Assembly (NCBI GenBank): GCA_013299115.1
Contig: JAAFKA010000027.1
Coordinates: forward strand, 1-64,000
Length of the DNA: 64,000 bases
Direction: 5' to 3'
Source of the DNA: Cytophagales bacterium
Lineage (GTDB): Bacteria; Bacteroidota; Bacteroidia; Cytophagales; Thermoflexibacteraceae
Shown: positions 35,614 to 42,166 of the stretch, piece by piece
How the letters are laid out: every line of letters starts with the position of its first letter
How positions within the stretch are numbered: position 1 is the first letter of the stretch
The notes under the pieces: generated by a model
Seen by the model: only the letters and a program-made list of their open reading frames with translations
Databases searched by the model: none
Told to the model about the DNA's origin: nothing
Position numbers and translations under genes: made by a program

Positions 35614-35820
35614 ATGTCAATAGAAATTATAAAAAAGATAGAAAACCATCATCTTTTGGAAAACATAGAGTTAGTGGACTTGCTCAATTCGTTGCCCGAA
35701 CATACAATTTTGCAACGATTTGGACATGACTGGTGGCGTATCATAGACAATACAGCATTGCAAGCAATGCCAATCTACCAAAATATGAACGAAACAAAAA
35801 AGAACAATGGAAAAAAATGA
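35614..35820 (+). CDS. N-terminal part of frameshifted paralogue of 35137-35457
   Basis: The frame gives 68 aa: MSIEIIKKIENHHLLENIEL, VDLLNSLPEHTILQRFGHDW and IIDNTAL match the first half of the 35137 protein. It then enters ETKKNNGKK and stops at TGA inside the run GGAAAAAAATGA. The C-terminal half continues in another frame at 35807. The break in an A-run could be a decay mutation, a read error or programmed slippage. Confidence 0.55.
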   Translation: MSIEIIKKIENHHLLENIELVDLLNSLPEHTILQRFGHDWWRIIDNTALQAMPIYQNMNETKKNNGKK

Positions 35821-35985
35821 GAGGATAGTAGCAACCAAGATGAAAGAGAATGAGCAACAAGGTTACTATCAGCAAAAACTTGGACAGACTTTGAAAGAAT
35901 TTATTATCGACTATTTGATTGAGTTAAAATACCAAGATAAAAAGGTAATTATCTATCTCGATGAAACCAAAGTTTTCGAATTATA
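35807..35985 (+). pseudogene. C-terminal part of the split cassette gene, itself broken at an A-run
   Basis: From ATG 35807 the frame reads MEKNERIVATKMKENEQQGY, then KLGQTLKEFIIDYLIELKYQ and stops at TAA 35945-35947, 46 residues. TLKEFIIDYLIEL is the same helix as TLKEFIVDYLIEL in the 35137 protein. One extra A in GATAAAAGG would join it to KVIIYLDETKVFEL, ending at TAG 35983-35985, which matches the end of the paralogue. There are thus two breaks, both at A-runs. The first ORF is too short to be listed by usual length limits. Confidence 0.5.
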
Positions 35986-35992
35986 GAGGGAA

Positions 35993-36006
35993 ATAGTGAA
36001 ACTTTG
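35993..36006 (+). repeat. left half only of the palindrome family
   Basis: AGTGAAACTTTG occurs alone and is followed by non-matching sequence (GTAAGTCGGG). Similar single left halves are at 38897 and 38913. They show that the left segment can exist without the paired right segment. Confidence 0.6.
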
Positions 36007-36133
36007 TAAGTCGGGTTTTGTGGGGTTGATGACAATGCTCGACGTGAATGAATCACTCAACCTTACTTTCTAAGGAAAGGCTGTTTATTTCAGTTCAACA
36101 TTCAAAATTCAAAATTCAAAACCATTTGTAATT

Positions 36134-36514
36134 ATGCACACTATCAATGCTTTTATACTTTATATCGTCATAGGCGAGCAGGTTTGGAAAAAACAATTTA
36201 CCACCACCGCCGCCACCGATGATGAGGTTGTTGAAACTGTTTACTTAGACGGTTTCAACAAATTTGCTTACAACCTCTACCACAACGAATGTTCGGAAGT
36301 GGCAGCAAGCAGCAGCCAACAGGCAAGCAAACAAACAGCTTTTGCCCATTGGTTCGAGCAACTTCGGCAAAACGGTTGCCTCCAATACGAGCAACTTACC
36401 GCCACATGGCAAGCCGACTCCCAAACCCAAGCCCCACAGCATGGCAAAGGGACTAAGCACACCAACAGAGAGAAAACGCAACCGCCACCCAAAACAGGTG
36501 AGCAAAATAGATAG
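36134..36514 (+). CDS. cassette protein with Gln/Ser/Thr-rich tail, unknown
   Basis: The protein is 126 aa. The N-terminal 60 residues look like a small fold (FILYIVIGEQVWKKQFTTTA; VYLDGFNKFAYNLYHNE), followed by Ser/Gln-rich SSSQQASKQTAFAHWFEQLR and a polar disordered tail TQPPPKTGEQNR. It has no known motif. The tail ends within the left flank of the following palindrome (36513), so the repeat supplies the last codons and the stop. GC content and codon use are higher than those of its AT-rich neighbours, which may mean a separate origin. Confidence 0.55.
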   Translation: MHTINAFILYIVIGEQVWKKQFTTTAATDDEVVETVYLDGFNKFAYNLYHNECSEVAASSSQQASKQTAFAHWFEQLRQNGCLQYEQLTATWQADSQTQAPQHGKGTKHTNREKTQPPPKTGEQNR

Positions 36515-36560
36515 TGAAACTTTGGCAGTGGCTCTTTTGCCCTGCCAATAGTTGAACGGA
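36513..36560 (+). repeat. attC/REP-like palindrome, A type
   Basis: Same sequence as at 34553 with tip TCTTTT; it overlaps the stop codon of the 36134 gene and ends 11 bp before the next ATG. Confidence 0.8.
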
Positions 36561-36570
36561 TTAAACTAAG

Positions 36571-36873
36571 ATGATGACAGAATCAGGCGAATACCCCACA
36601 AATTATAATGTGCCTTTTCCGACAGTTTACGTAGCATCAGATGGTACTAATTATGAATTCATATACAAAAAATATACTGAAAACATGGGACAATTACCAG
36701 TACAAGTACCATTTTTGTTTGAACTGCCATTAGCTTCTTATATGGGTGATGAGTTCAAAAAATTCAGCCCTTGTTATCCTAAAAATTTTAGGAACACAAG
36801 CAAAAACAAGAAAGTCAATCGACTGCATTGTAGGCGAAAAGCTAAACTTCGCAGCAAACGAAAAGGTAAGTGA
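36571..36873 (+). CDS. cassette protein with strongly basic C-terminus, unknown
   Basis: The first 70 residues of this 100-aa protein are neutral and Tyr/Pro-rich (TNYNVPFPTVYVASDGTNYE; FIYKKYTENMGQLPVQVPFL). The last 30 are very basic (NTSKNKKVNRLHCRRKAKLR, SKRKGK), as in nucleic-acid-binding tails. The stop codon lies in the left end of the next palindrome. No family is recognised. An alternative second Met is at codon 2. Confidence 0.55.
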   Translation: MMTESGEYPTNYNVPFPTVYVASDGTNYEFIYKKYTENMGQLPVQVPFLFELPLASYMGDEFKKFSPCYPKNFRNTSKNKKVNRLHCRRKAKLRSKRKGK

Positions 36874-36985
36874 AACTTTGGCAGTGGTTGGTCGGCACTC
36901 CGATTTTTTGCCCTGCCAATAGTTGAACGGAGAAAATAGTGAAACTTTGGCAGTGGCTCTTTTGCCCTGCCAATAGTTGAACGGA
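36869..36985 (+). repeat. two attC/REP-like palindromes, one with an enlarged tip
   Basis: Copy 36869-36932 has the long tip TTGGTCGGCACTCCGATTTT between the GGCAGTGG and CCCTGCC arms; the copy at 38232-38294 has the same tip. Copy 36938-36985 is the usual TCTTTT type. Constant arms with a tip of variable length are a key feature of the family. Confidence 0.8.
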
Positions 36986-37011
36986 CAATTTTAAAACCAA
37001 GTTATTTGTTT

Positions 37012-37239
37012 ATGTCGCCCATAGGAGAATTAATAGACTCGGTAGATTGCTACCAGCCGTTTGAGTTCACAGTAAAAGTAGCAGCCGATGGCAGCATTAC
37101 TGCATCGATACCAGATTTTAAGAGTTTGGCTATTTTGCTATTTCAGTTAGAAAACAGGGCTTTTTTGTTGCAAGAAAAGAAAGATTTTTTGGCAGCAAAG
37201 AACAACGAGCAAACAGGGTTTAGAAAGCCGTTAGGTTAG
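37012..37239 (+). CDS. small cassette protein, paralogue of 34315-34539
   Basis: From ATG 37012 it encodes 75 aa. It repeats MSPIGELIDSVDCYQPFEFT and the following strand and helix almost unchanged (H to D, K to Q), with a different end (TGFRKPLG). At DNA level the copies differ at a few sites only, so the duplication is recent. Both lie after an A-type palindrome with the same 29-bp spacer that ends TTTGTTT. The 3' end overlaps by 9 bp with the convergent 37231 gene. Confidence 0.7.
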   Translation: MSPIGELIDSVDCYQPFEFTVKVAADGSITASIPDFKSLAILLFQLENRAFLLQEKKDFLAAKNNEQTGFRKPLG

Positions 37240-37554
37240 TATGACCCCACGCATAGGTCGCATACGTGATTTAAAGCTATCTAAATTATGCTTTATTCGG
37301 TTTATTTCGGCAGCAGCAGCTTGGTTTCCATTTTGATAGTCAATAAAAATGCTATGAATGTGTGTAACCATAAATTGAGCATAAAAAAGGTCGTATTCTT
37401 TCACTTCATAATTATGGTATTTGTGAAGTCTTTGCAACCAGTAAAACAAGCGTAGATACTCCTCGTGCAAACTGGGGTGAATTTCCTGAATAAATTGCAG
37501 CAAAGTAGGCAGTGTAACTTGCCTTAGTTCATCAAAGGTAGGTTCTTGAAGCAT
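37231..37554 (-). CDS. helical protein on the opposite strand, unknown
   Basis: From ATG 37554 the protein is 107 aa, helical, with no membrane segment: MLQEPTFDELRQVTLPTLLQ, HPSLHEEYLRLFYWLQRLHK and NGNQAAAAEINRIKHNLDSF, ending in a basic SRMRPMRGVILT. Upstream is a complete Bacteroidota promoter (TTTG at 37619-37622, 19 nt, TACCTTTG at 37592-37599), so this is the only gene of the array with its own clear promoter and opposite direction. Longer in-frame versions read through palindromes and are rejected. The family is unknown. Confidence 0.68.
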   Translation of the reverse strand: MLQEPTFDELRQVTLPTLLQFIQEIHPSLHEEYLRLFYWLQRLHKYHNYEVKEYDLFYAQFMVTHIHSIFIDYQNGNQAAAAEINRIKHNLDSFKSRMRPMRGVILT

Positions 37555-37591
37555 TGCAGTTTCGGTTTTGGTTTGTATTTTTTTAGCAAAA

Positions 37592-37622
37592 CAAAGGTAT
37601 TGAATCAAAACCAAACTGCAAA
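37592..37622 (-). promoter_or_regulatory. complete Bacteroidota promoter for the 37231-37554 gene
   Basis: On the minus strand TTTG (37619-37622) and TACCTTTG (37592-37599) are spaced by 19 nt, the exact consensus spacing. The ATG is 38 bp after the -7 box. Confidence 0.65.
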
Positions 37623-37651
37623 AAATAAAGACAATTTTCGAGTGCAACAGT

Positions 37652-37761
37652 AGTGAAACTTTGGCAGTGGCTCTTTTGCCCTGCCAATAGTTGAACGGAG
37701 AAAGAAAAATAGTGAAACTTTGGCAGTGGTCTTTTTCAGACCCTGCCAATAGTTGAACGGA
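37652..37761 (+). repeat. two attC/REP-like palindromes plus an extra right end
   Basis: Copy 37652-37699 has tip TCTTTT, copy 37711-37761 has tip TCTTTTTCAGA. Directly after it a lone right end CAATCGTTGAACG (37764-37776) of B type follows. Confidence 0.75.
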
Positions 37762-37792
37762 AGCAATCGTTGAACGTAAATTTTTGTAGCAA

Positions 37793-37891
37793 ATGGCACG
37801 TAAGAAAAGTGCATTATTCGACTGGCAGGAACAACCAGTAAAGCTGCACCGAGAACAGTTTGCAGACCAAAAAAATGTAATAGTTCAATGA
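37793..37891 (+). CDS. very small basic ORF (32 aa), doubtful
   Basis: ATG 37793 to TGA 37889-37891 gives MARKKSALFDWQEQPVKLHR and EQFADQKNVIVQ. It starts with a basic MARKK and sits where a cassette gene is expected, between palindromes and the lipoprotein gene. It may be a true small gene, or the start of a gene truncated by recombination. The following 98 bp hold only a small hairpin (GTAGG-TAAAAAT-CCTAC). Confidence 0.3.
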   Translation: MARKKSALFDWQEQPVKLHREQFADQKNVIVQ

Positions 37892-37990
37892 ATAACTAAC
37901 GTGGTTTGAACTCTAAATGACTGTAGGTAAAAATCCTACGATGCTACAAAAATTTTAGTAAAATTTTCAACCAAACTCAAATTTGTAATT

Positions 37991-38230
37991 ATGCAACGCA
38001 TAAAAATATTCTTATTCGCAATTTTAGTAGCACTTGCTACCAGTTGCGTGCCAGCCGTCAAGCAGTTCAATTTGTATCATGCCAAGTCGGGTTTTCGGTT
38101 GCGGTGGCTCGCCAATGCAGGGTGCGACTCGGTGTATGTACTCATCCGCATAGACCGCAAGGCGGAGTTGTTCTCCAAAGTTCACAAAAAAGAAGTGCGG
38201 TACACCCGAACTTCAGTAAAAGATTTATAG
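37991..38230 (+). CDS. small lipoprotein
   Basis: The 79-aa protein begins with a type II signal IKIFLFAILVALATSC, with the lipobox LATSC giving a mature lipoprotein that starts Cys-Val-Pro-Ala. The short mature part (FNLYHAKSGFRLRWLANAGC; DSVYVLIRIDRKAELFSKVH) has two or three strands and a second Cys. No family is recognised. In a phage-like element small lipoproteins can act in superinfection exclusion or as spanin-like parts, but that is speculation. The next palindrome starts 2 bp after the stop codon. Confidence 0.65.
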   Translation: MQRIKIFLFAILVALATSCVPAVKQFNLYHAKSGFRLRWLANAGCDSVYVLIRIDRKAELFSKVHKKEVRYTRTSVKDL

Positions 38231-38231
38231 C

Positions 38232-38343
38232 AGTGAAACTTTGGCAGTGGTTGGTCGGCACTCCGATTTTTTGCCCTGCCAATAGTTGAACGGAAGGCAC
38301 GAAACCATCGGCAGGGTCTATCGACCACTGCCGAGGTTCCACT
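38232..38343. repeat. palindrome pair in opposite orientation with compensatory changes
   Basis: Copy 38232-38294 is forward with the long tip also seen at 36869. Copy 38302-38343 is inverted, and reads ATCGGCAGGGTC ... GACCACTGCCGAGG: the usual T-A pair next to GGCAG is replaced by C-G on both arms. The paired replacement supports selection on the folded form. Confidence 0.8.
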
Positions 38344-38519
38344 AAAAAAATAAAAGTTCTTTGAGATAAGAAAAAAAGTTTTGAAAAAAAAGGCAAAACT
38401 ATTTGGAAAACTAAAAAAAGGTTTGCAAGTTTGCAATGCTAAACAGTAATAATTCAAGTGCCAATACCTATGTAAATAGTGTACTGCACATTTTATATTA
38501 CACCCATATCCTAAGACAT

Positions 38520-38601
38520 TTGCCTTATTTGGAGAGTAGTATAATTTGTGCTAACTACACACTTGATATTATTGTTTAGCGACATTCTCCATCTAAGGCA
38601 A
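38520..38601. other. long-range inverted repeat, possible structured RNA
   Basis: TTGCCTTATTTGGAG (38520-38534) pairs with CTCCATCTAAGGCAA (38587-38601), 13 of 15 positions, around a 52-nt AT-rich spacer. It lies in a 380-bp stretch (38231-38612) that has no gene, only the palindromes and this element. It might be a small RNA, a leader of the 38613 gene or a relic of an insertion end. Confidence 0.4.
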
Positions 38602-38612
38602 TTTTATGTTTT

Positions 38613-38891
38613 ATGGTTATGACGCAAGCTACACCTCCAATAGTTCCACCGAAAATTAAAAGCAGCCAACATAGTGCCAAACGTCATTCGTTTAGTCAGT
38701 TGCAGCTTCGCAAATTAGCCACTATGCAAGGCTATTTAGCTACTATTTTTGTAAGCCCTGCCCATTTTTTGGCAGAGTTTTACAGCCTCAGCCTTCAAAA
38801 CTTTGTGGATTTAGACCGCAGCCAACAAGAAAGATACTTGTTTTTGCTGCACATAGTCCACGACCTTATCCGAGCATTTGAGAAAAAATAA
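38613..38891 (+). CDS. small helical protein, unknown
   Basis: The 92-aa protein has a polar N-terminus (TPPIVPPKIKSSQHSAKRHS) before two or three helices: FSQLQLRKLATMQGYLATIF, PAHFLAEFYSLSLQNFVDLD and YLFLLHIVHDLIRAFEKK. Hydrophobic faces suggest a helical bundle. A second ATG at 38619 is possible. No named family is recognised. The stop codon is 6 bp before the left half of a palindrome. Confidence 0.55.
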   Translation: MVMTQATPPIVPPKIKSSQHSAKRHSFSQLQLRKLATMQGYLATIFVSPAHFLAEFYSLSLQNFVDLDRSQQERYLFLLHIVHDLIRAFEKK

Positions 38892-38896
38892 ACCAA

Positions 38897-39035
38897 TAGT
38901 GAAACTTTGAAATAGTGAAACTTTGAAGCAGTGAAACTTTGGCAGTGGCTTTTTTGCCCTGCCAATAGTTGAACGGAGAAAGAAAAATAGTGAAACTTTG
39001 GCAGTGGCTTTTTGCCCTGCCAATAGTTGAACGGA
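38897..39035 (+). repeat. two lone left halves followed by two full palindromes
   Basis: AGTGAAACTTTG occurs at 38897, 38913 and 38930 with 16-17 bp spacing; only the third continues into a full copy (38930-38977). A further full copy is at 38989-39035. Tips are CTTTTTT and CTTTTT. The stepwise spacing resembles partial excision or copying from the left end. Confidence 0.75.
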
Positions 39036-39061
39036 TTGCAACACCTTTAACCTTTACAGTT

Positions 39062-39487
39062 ATGCAAAACCAAGCACCAAACCTCATGCTTTTCTGCAAA
39101 GACGTAGAAAGACTATTGAGGCAAAAAACCAAAGTACCCACGTTGTCGGTGTCCGTTTCTTCAGATAAAGATTCTACTGTTCTGTATGTAAAATTGAATA
39201 TGCAGGAACATAATCTTGAACTTTTTAAAGAGATGAAGATAGTAGCAAAAGAAAAAGATTTGAAAGAAATAGCTAAACTGGCAAATCGGAACTACTACGA
39301 CCTCTTTGAGTACACTGAAACGGTAAATATAGTTCCAGATGAAAATATCTTAGACTATTTGCCTGAACTGGAAAATGCCGTACAAGAGTTATTATCGCAA
39401 TACCAAGACGTGAAAAATGCTTTTGAGGAGTGGCTCGATGCGGATGTTGAAACCACAACCAACCTCGAACAGGTTGAACACCAATAG
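39062..39487 (+). CDS. cassette protein, unknown, ends within a double-hairpin repeat
   Basis: From ATG 39062 the protein is 141 aa. A helical N-terminus (NLMLFCKDVERLLRQKTKVP) leads to a beta part (TLSVSVSSDKDSTVLYVKLN) and a helical, acidic C-terminal half (YLPELENAVQELLSQYQDVK; NAFEEWLDADVETT). The last residues NLEQVEHQ are encoded by the double-hairpin repeat D1 (39463-39508), so the repeat has supplied the gene end. The family is unknown. Upstream in-frame codons to 38969 are palindrome sequence and rejected as start. Confidence 0.6.
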   Translation: MQNQAPNLMLFCKDVERLLRQKTKVPTLSVSVSSDKDSTVLYVKLNMQEHNLELFKEMKIVAKEKDLKEIAKLANRNYYDLFEYTETVNIVPDENILDYLPELENAVQELLSQYQDVKNAFEEWLDADVETTTNLEQVEHQ

Positions 39488-39564
39488 CCTTGCGTGCAAC
39501 GCAAGGGCAAAAAGCACGCAAAAAAAACTATCGGCAGGGCAAAAAAGCCACTGCCGAAGTTAAA
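39463..39564. repeat. double-hairpin repeat D1 and an inverted A-type palindrome
   Basis: D1 (39463-39508): AACCTCGAACAGGTT-like arm, then GCCTTGCGTGCAACGCAAGG. The A-type copy (39528-39564) is inverted, ATCGGCAGGGC ... GCCACTGCCGA, with the same C-G replacement as at 38302. It lies before the 39620 gene. Confidence 0.7.
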
Positions 39565-39619
39565 CAAAAAACCCACAATCAGTAAATTGTGGGCTAAAAC
39601 TCTAAACGAATTTTGTAAT

Positions 39620-40936
39620 ATGCAGACGCAAGCTACACAACAAAATGCAAACTTCCAAACAAGTGCGACACTTTTTTGGAAAGAAAATATAAAACCCATT
39701 TGGGATTTCTTTTATAAACTGGAAGACAGCACAGCACTGCGGTATTTGTTTACGCTGTTGGTGCTGGTCGCAACGACTATCATTATCAGGTTCGACTATG
39801 CTTTTTTCGAAAAAGAAGTTACCAATTTGTTGCCTTTTAGCGAAGGTTACGAACAGTTTTATGCCATAGTAGCTTGTGTTGCCGTCGTTTGGGGTTTCAA
39901 ATTGTCGTTTGCAGCACTGGTTAAGCTATTCATTGCATACAGTAGCAACCGCCAAGCCACATTTAGCCAGTATGTAAGGCAGTTTGTAGGTTTTACTTTG
40001 TCTTTGGGTTTTTGGACAACGATAGCCTTGTATGGTAGTCACAACGGATATACCGATATAGTGAAAGAAAACATAGTGTATCAAAAGCTACCCGATAACA
40101 AAGAGTTGCAAGCTGCAAAAGATAGTTTGGCGAGCAACCAGCAATATTATACCAAAATGATTGCGAAGGAGCAAGCTAAACTCGATGAGTATGAAAGTGT
40201 TTTAAGGCAAAATATTTGGAATGTTGCCTACAGAGATTTGTCAAACGAGGCAGCTAAACAAAAAGCAACCTTGATAAATGCGAAACTTGAACAGGCAGAC
40301 TTTTGGCAGGAGAGAATAGAGAAAATAGAGAACAGGTATTATGCAGACGTGGCAAAGGTAGAACAGGCAAATGCCTTGCTGCAAACCGAAACCGTAGCCA
40401 ATGCCAAAGCCCTGAGTCTGTGGGTCTATGGCTTGATAGTGTTTCTATCTTTCCTTACTATTTTGATTTTCTACAAGCCCTCCCCTACCCTAACAGAAGG
40501 GGCAGCACAAAATAATAATGGTGTTGATTATCAACAAGTTGCAGATGTCGCAAGTTCTGTCGCAAATGTCGCAAGTGTCGCAAATGTCGCAAGTGTCGCA
40601 AATAGTTATGATGAGTTGCACCAACGCAAGGTACACATTATACACATAGAGAATGTAGGTTATTCAAAGTTAAATGCCAAGTCGTATTTTCAACAGTATT
40701 CACAACTGATTGGTTTGCTTGCAGATTTTAGTAAGTCGGGCTATGAAGACCCAGCTAAGTGGAATTGTAAAAAATTAGACAAAAATATTATCAACAGCAA
40801 CGGACAAACAATGGAGAGTAGAGGTGGCAAATTTATAAAAGAATTTTGGTTGCATCACCAAAACCATAGGTTGGCTGTGTGGGATGGAATTGAAAAACAG
40901 CAAGAACACGCACAAAAAACAGGAGGTGAGCAATGA
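39620..40936 (+). CDS. multi-helix membrane protein with coiled coil and VANVAS repeat
   Basis: From ATG 39620 the protein is 438 aa. Membrane helices are likely near residues 40-60 (ALRYLFTLLVLVATTIIIRF), 78-103, 116-135 (FVGFTLSLGFWTTIALYG) and 268-290 (LSLWVYGLIVFLSFLTILIF). Residues 150-260 form a coiled coil between helices 3 and 4. A tandem Val-Ala-Asn/Ser run (VANVASVANVASVAN) follows at about 312-330, then a soluble C-terminal domain of about 100 residues with NAKSYFQQYSQLIGLLADFS. The layout recalls phage or plasmid membrane-anchored factors, but no family is recognised. Its stop overlaps the next start by 4 bp (ATGA), opening a translationally coupled operon. Confidence 0.65.
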   Translation: MQTQATQQNANFQTSATLFWKENIKPIWDFFYKLEDSTALRYLFTLLVLVATTIIIRFDYAFFEKEVTNLLPFSEGYEQFYAIVACVAVVWGFKLSFAALVKLFIAYSSNRQATFSQYVRQFVGFTLSLGFWTTIALYGSHNGYTDIVKENIVYQKLPDNKELQAAKDSLASNQQYYTKMIAKEQAKLDEYESVLRQNIWNVAYRDLSNEAAKQKATLINAKLEQADFWQERIEKIENRYYADVAKVEQANALLQTETVANAKALSLWVYGLIVFLSFLTILIFYKPSPTLTEGAAQNNNGVDYQQVADVASSVANVASVANVASVANSYDELHQRKVHIIHIENVGYSKLNAKSYFQQYSQLIGLLADFSKSGYEDPAKWNCKKLDKNIINSNGQTMESRGGKFIKEFWLHHQNHRLAVWDGIEKQQEHAQKTGGEQ

Positions 40937-41505
40937 TTAGGGACTACGTTCAGGAAAAAGACAATGGATTTGTAGATTTTGGAGGACGGCAAAGCAAAAC
41001 CACATCGGGCATTGCCAGCCTGAAACACTTTGTTCGCAGCCGAGAGGAACGGAGGGCAGATATGATACGAGAGTACTGTTGCCAAGTTTGTGGGGGCTTG
41101 CAAGCAGCCAAAATGGAAGAAGTTATTTCGCCCGTTTTGCAACACTACATAGGAAAAGAAAATTTTGGGAATTGCACCTGTCGCCCACCGCAGCCCAAGT
41201 TAGCGGAATTGCCTTTGGCAGTGTTGGTGGGTGTGGGCAGCAGCAGTAGGTTGTATTTGCATGGTGGAGGTGGTAATTTTATATGTGTCCAAACAGGTAA
41301 ATATTTGGTGCGAATACCAAACAAAGATTGGTTTAAGTCTGATGTTGCAGTTAATCTGCTCAATATTCTGCTTGAATATTGGGGAGGGCATCGGTTCTAT
41401 TATTTTACTGACAAGCAAGAATTGGCAGCTATCAGGGCAAACTATCCGCCCAAGCAGCAGCCTAAAACATTGAAAATTAAACCTTTAAACCTTTTTGAAT
41501 TATGA
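40933..41505 (+). CDS. Cys-rich protein with beta-clamp-like C-terminal tail
   Basis: The protein is 190 aa. Residues 45-80 hold REYCCQVCGGLQ and NCTCRPP, a four-Cys pattern that may bind zinc. The middle is hydrophobic-beta (LAVLVGVGSSSRLYLHGGGG; GKYLVRIPNKDWF), and the end reads KIKPLNLFEL. The last residues resemble the QLxLF-type peptide by which proteins dock on the sliding clamp DnaN; the 41816 gene ends almost identically and the DNA methyltransferase ends QLCLF. A DNA-linked role is therefore possible. It overlaps by 4 bp with the neighbours on both sides. No family is recognised. Confidence 0.6.
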   Translation: MIRDYVQEKDNGFVDFGGRQSKTTSGIASLKHFVRSREERRADMIREYCCQVCGGLQAAKMEEVISPVLQHYIGKENFGNCTCRPPQPKLAELPLAVLVGVGSSSRLYLHGGGGNFICVQTGKYLVRIPNKDWFKSDVAVNLLNILLEYWGGHRFYYFTDKQELAAIRANYPPKQQPKTLKIKPLNLFEL

Positions 41506-41819
41506 CGAGAGGTTATTACAGTCCGACAATGGTTGTTTATGACGACAGAGAACCATTGACACGAGAACAAGCATTTGAAATCTTGTGGGAGTATCAACCA
41601 GTAATTATGCAGGGTTTTCCCGATTGGTCGGCAGAAAACGAAGACGAAATTTTTGATTGTGGTTTTCCTATTCTAATCAATGACATCATTGGCAAAGACG
41701 AAATTGGAAAATATACCAAAGAAGAAGTTAAAAAACGAGTTTGCGAGTATTTGGAAGGCTATCAAGTTTTTAAATATGAGGAGCATATACGAACAGTCTT
41801 TAAATTTTTTAGGGCATGA
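41502..41819 (+). CDS. acidic small protein in coupled operon, unknown
   Basis: The 105-aa protein is acidic and soluble: REPLTREQAFEILWEYQPVI, DWSAENEDEIFDCGFPILIN and GKYTKEEVKKRVCEYLEGYQ suggest a mostly helical fold. It shows no known motif, signal or membrane segment. ATGA overlaps with both neighbours show that it is translated from the same message as the 40933 and 41816 genes. Confidence 0.6.
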   Translation: MTRGYYSPTMVVYDDREPLTREQAFEILWEYQPVIMQGFPDWSAENEDEIFDCGFPILINDIIGKDEIGKYTKEEVKKRVCEYLEGYQVFKYEEHIRTVFKFFRA

Positions 41820-42166
41820 TACACGAAAAGGAACATTTGAAATTTGTTGAAATGCTAAAAAATAAAACCATTTCGGAGAAATTGGCAATCATTCACGACC
41901 ATTATGCTCATTGTATCTGCAAAACTGTTTTGACTGTTACAGAAAAAATAGAAAAAATTAGGGAAAAACATCCTTCATTTTTTTGCAAAAAATGTAACAA
42001 TCTTTTGGAGGGAGATAATCCCCTAACGCAATCCGAAGTAGTTTTTGCAGTAGGTTTTTGCGACTGCAAAAAAGCTAAAAGTAATCACACAACGAAGGCA
42101 GTGGAAGTAAAACCTAAGCCTAAAAAAGAAGTGAAAACCAAACCTTTAAACCTTTTTGAACCATGA
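41816..42166 (+). CDS. zinc-ribbon-like protein with beta-clamp-like C-terminal tail
   Basis: In this 116-aa protein a helical N-terminus (KNKTISEKLAIIHDHYAHCI) is followed by FFCKKCNNLLEG and VGFCDCKKAKSN, giving a CxxC ... CxC pair as in small zinc ribbons. The tail KEVKTKPLNLFEP repeats the KPLNLFE ending of the 40933 protein with 21 identical DNA bases. The same tail on two unrelated bodies suggests a functional docking peptide, and its form resembles DnaN-binding motifs. Overlaps both neighbours by 4 bp. The family is unknown. Confidence 0.6.
   Translation: MIHEKEHLKFVEMLKNKTISEKLAIIHDHYAHCICKTVLTVTEKIEKIREKHPSFFCKKCNNLLEGDNPLTQSEVVFAVGFCDCKKAKSNHTTKAVEVKPKPKKEVKTKPLNLFEP

Noticed and set aside
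37892-37990. Possible tRNA-like sequence (GGTTTGAACTC and a small hairpin)
   Set aside because: No complete cloverleaf, no acceptor stem pairing and no proper T-loop; only one short hairpin is seen.
33293-39564. CRISPR or TIGR-type guide array
   Set aside because: The repeats are 45-63 bp palindromes at irregular distances of 50-500 bp, and the sequences between them are genes, some duplicated. There is no uniform spacer length, no leader, and no Cas or Nop-domain gene in the window.
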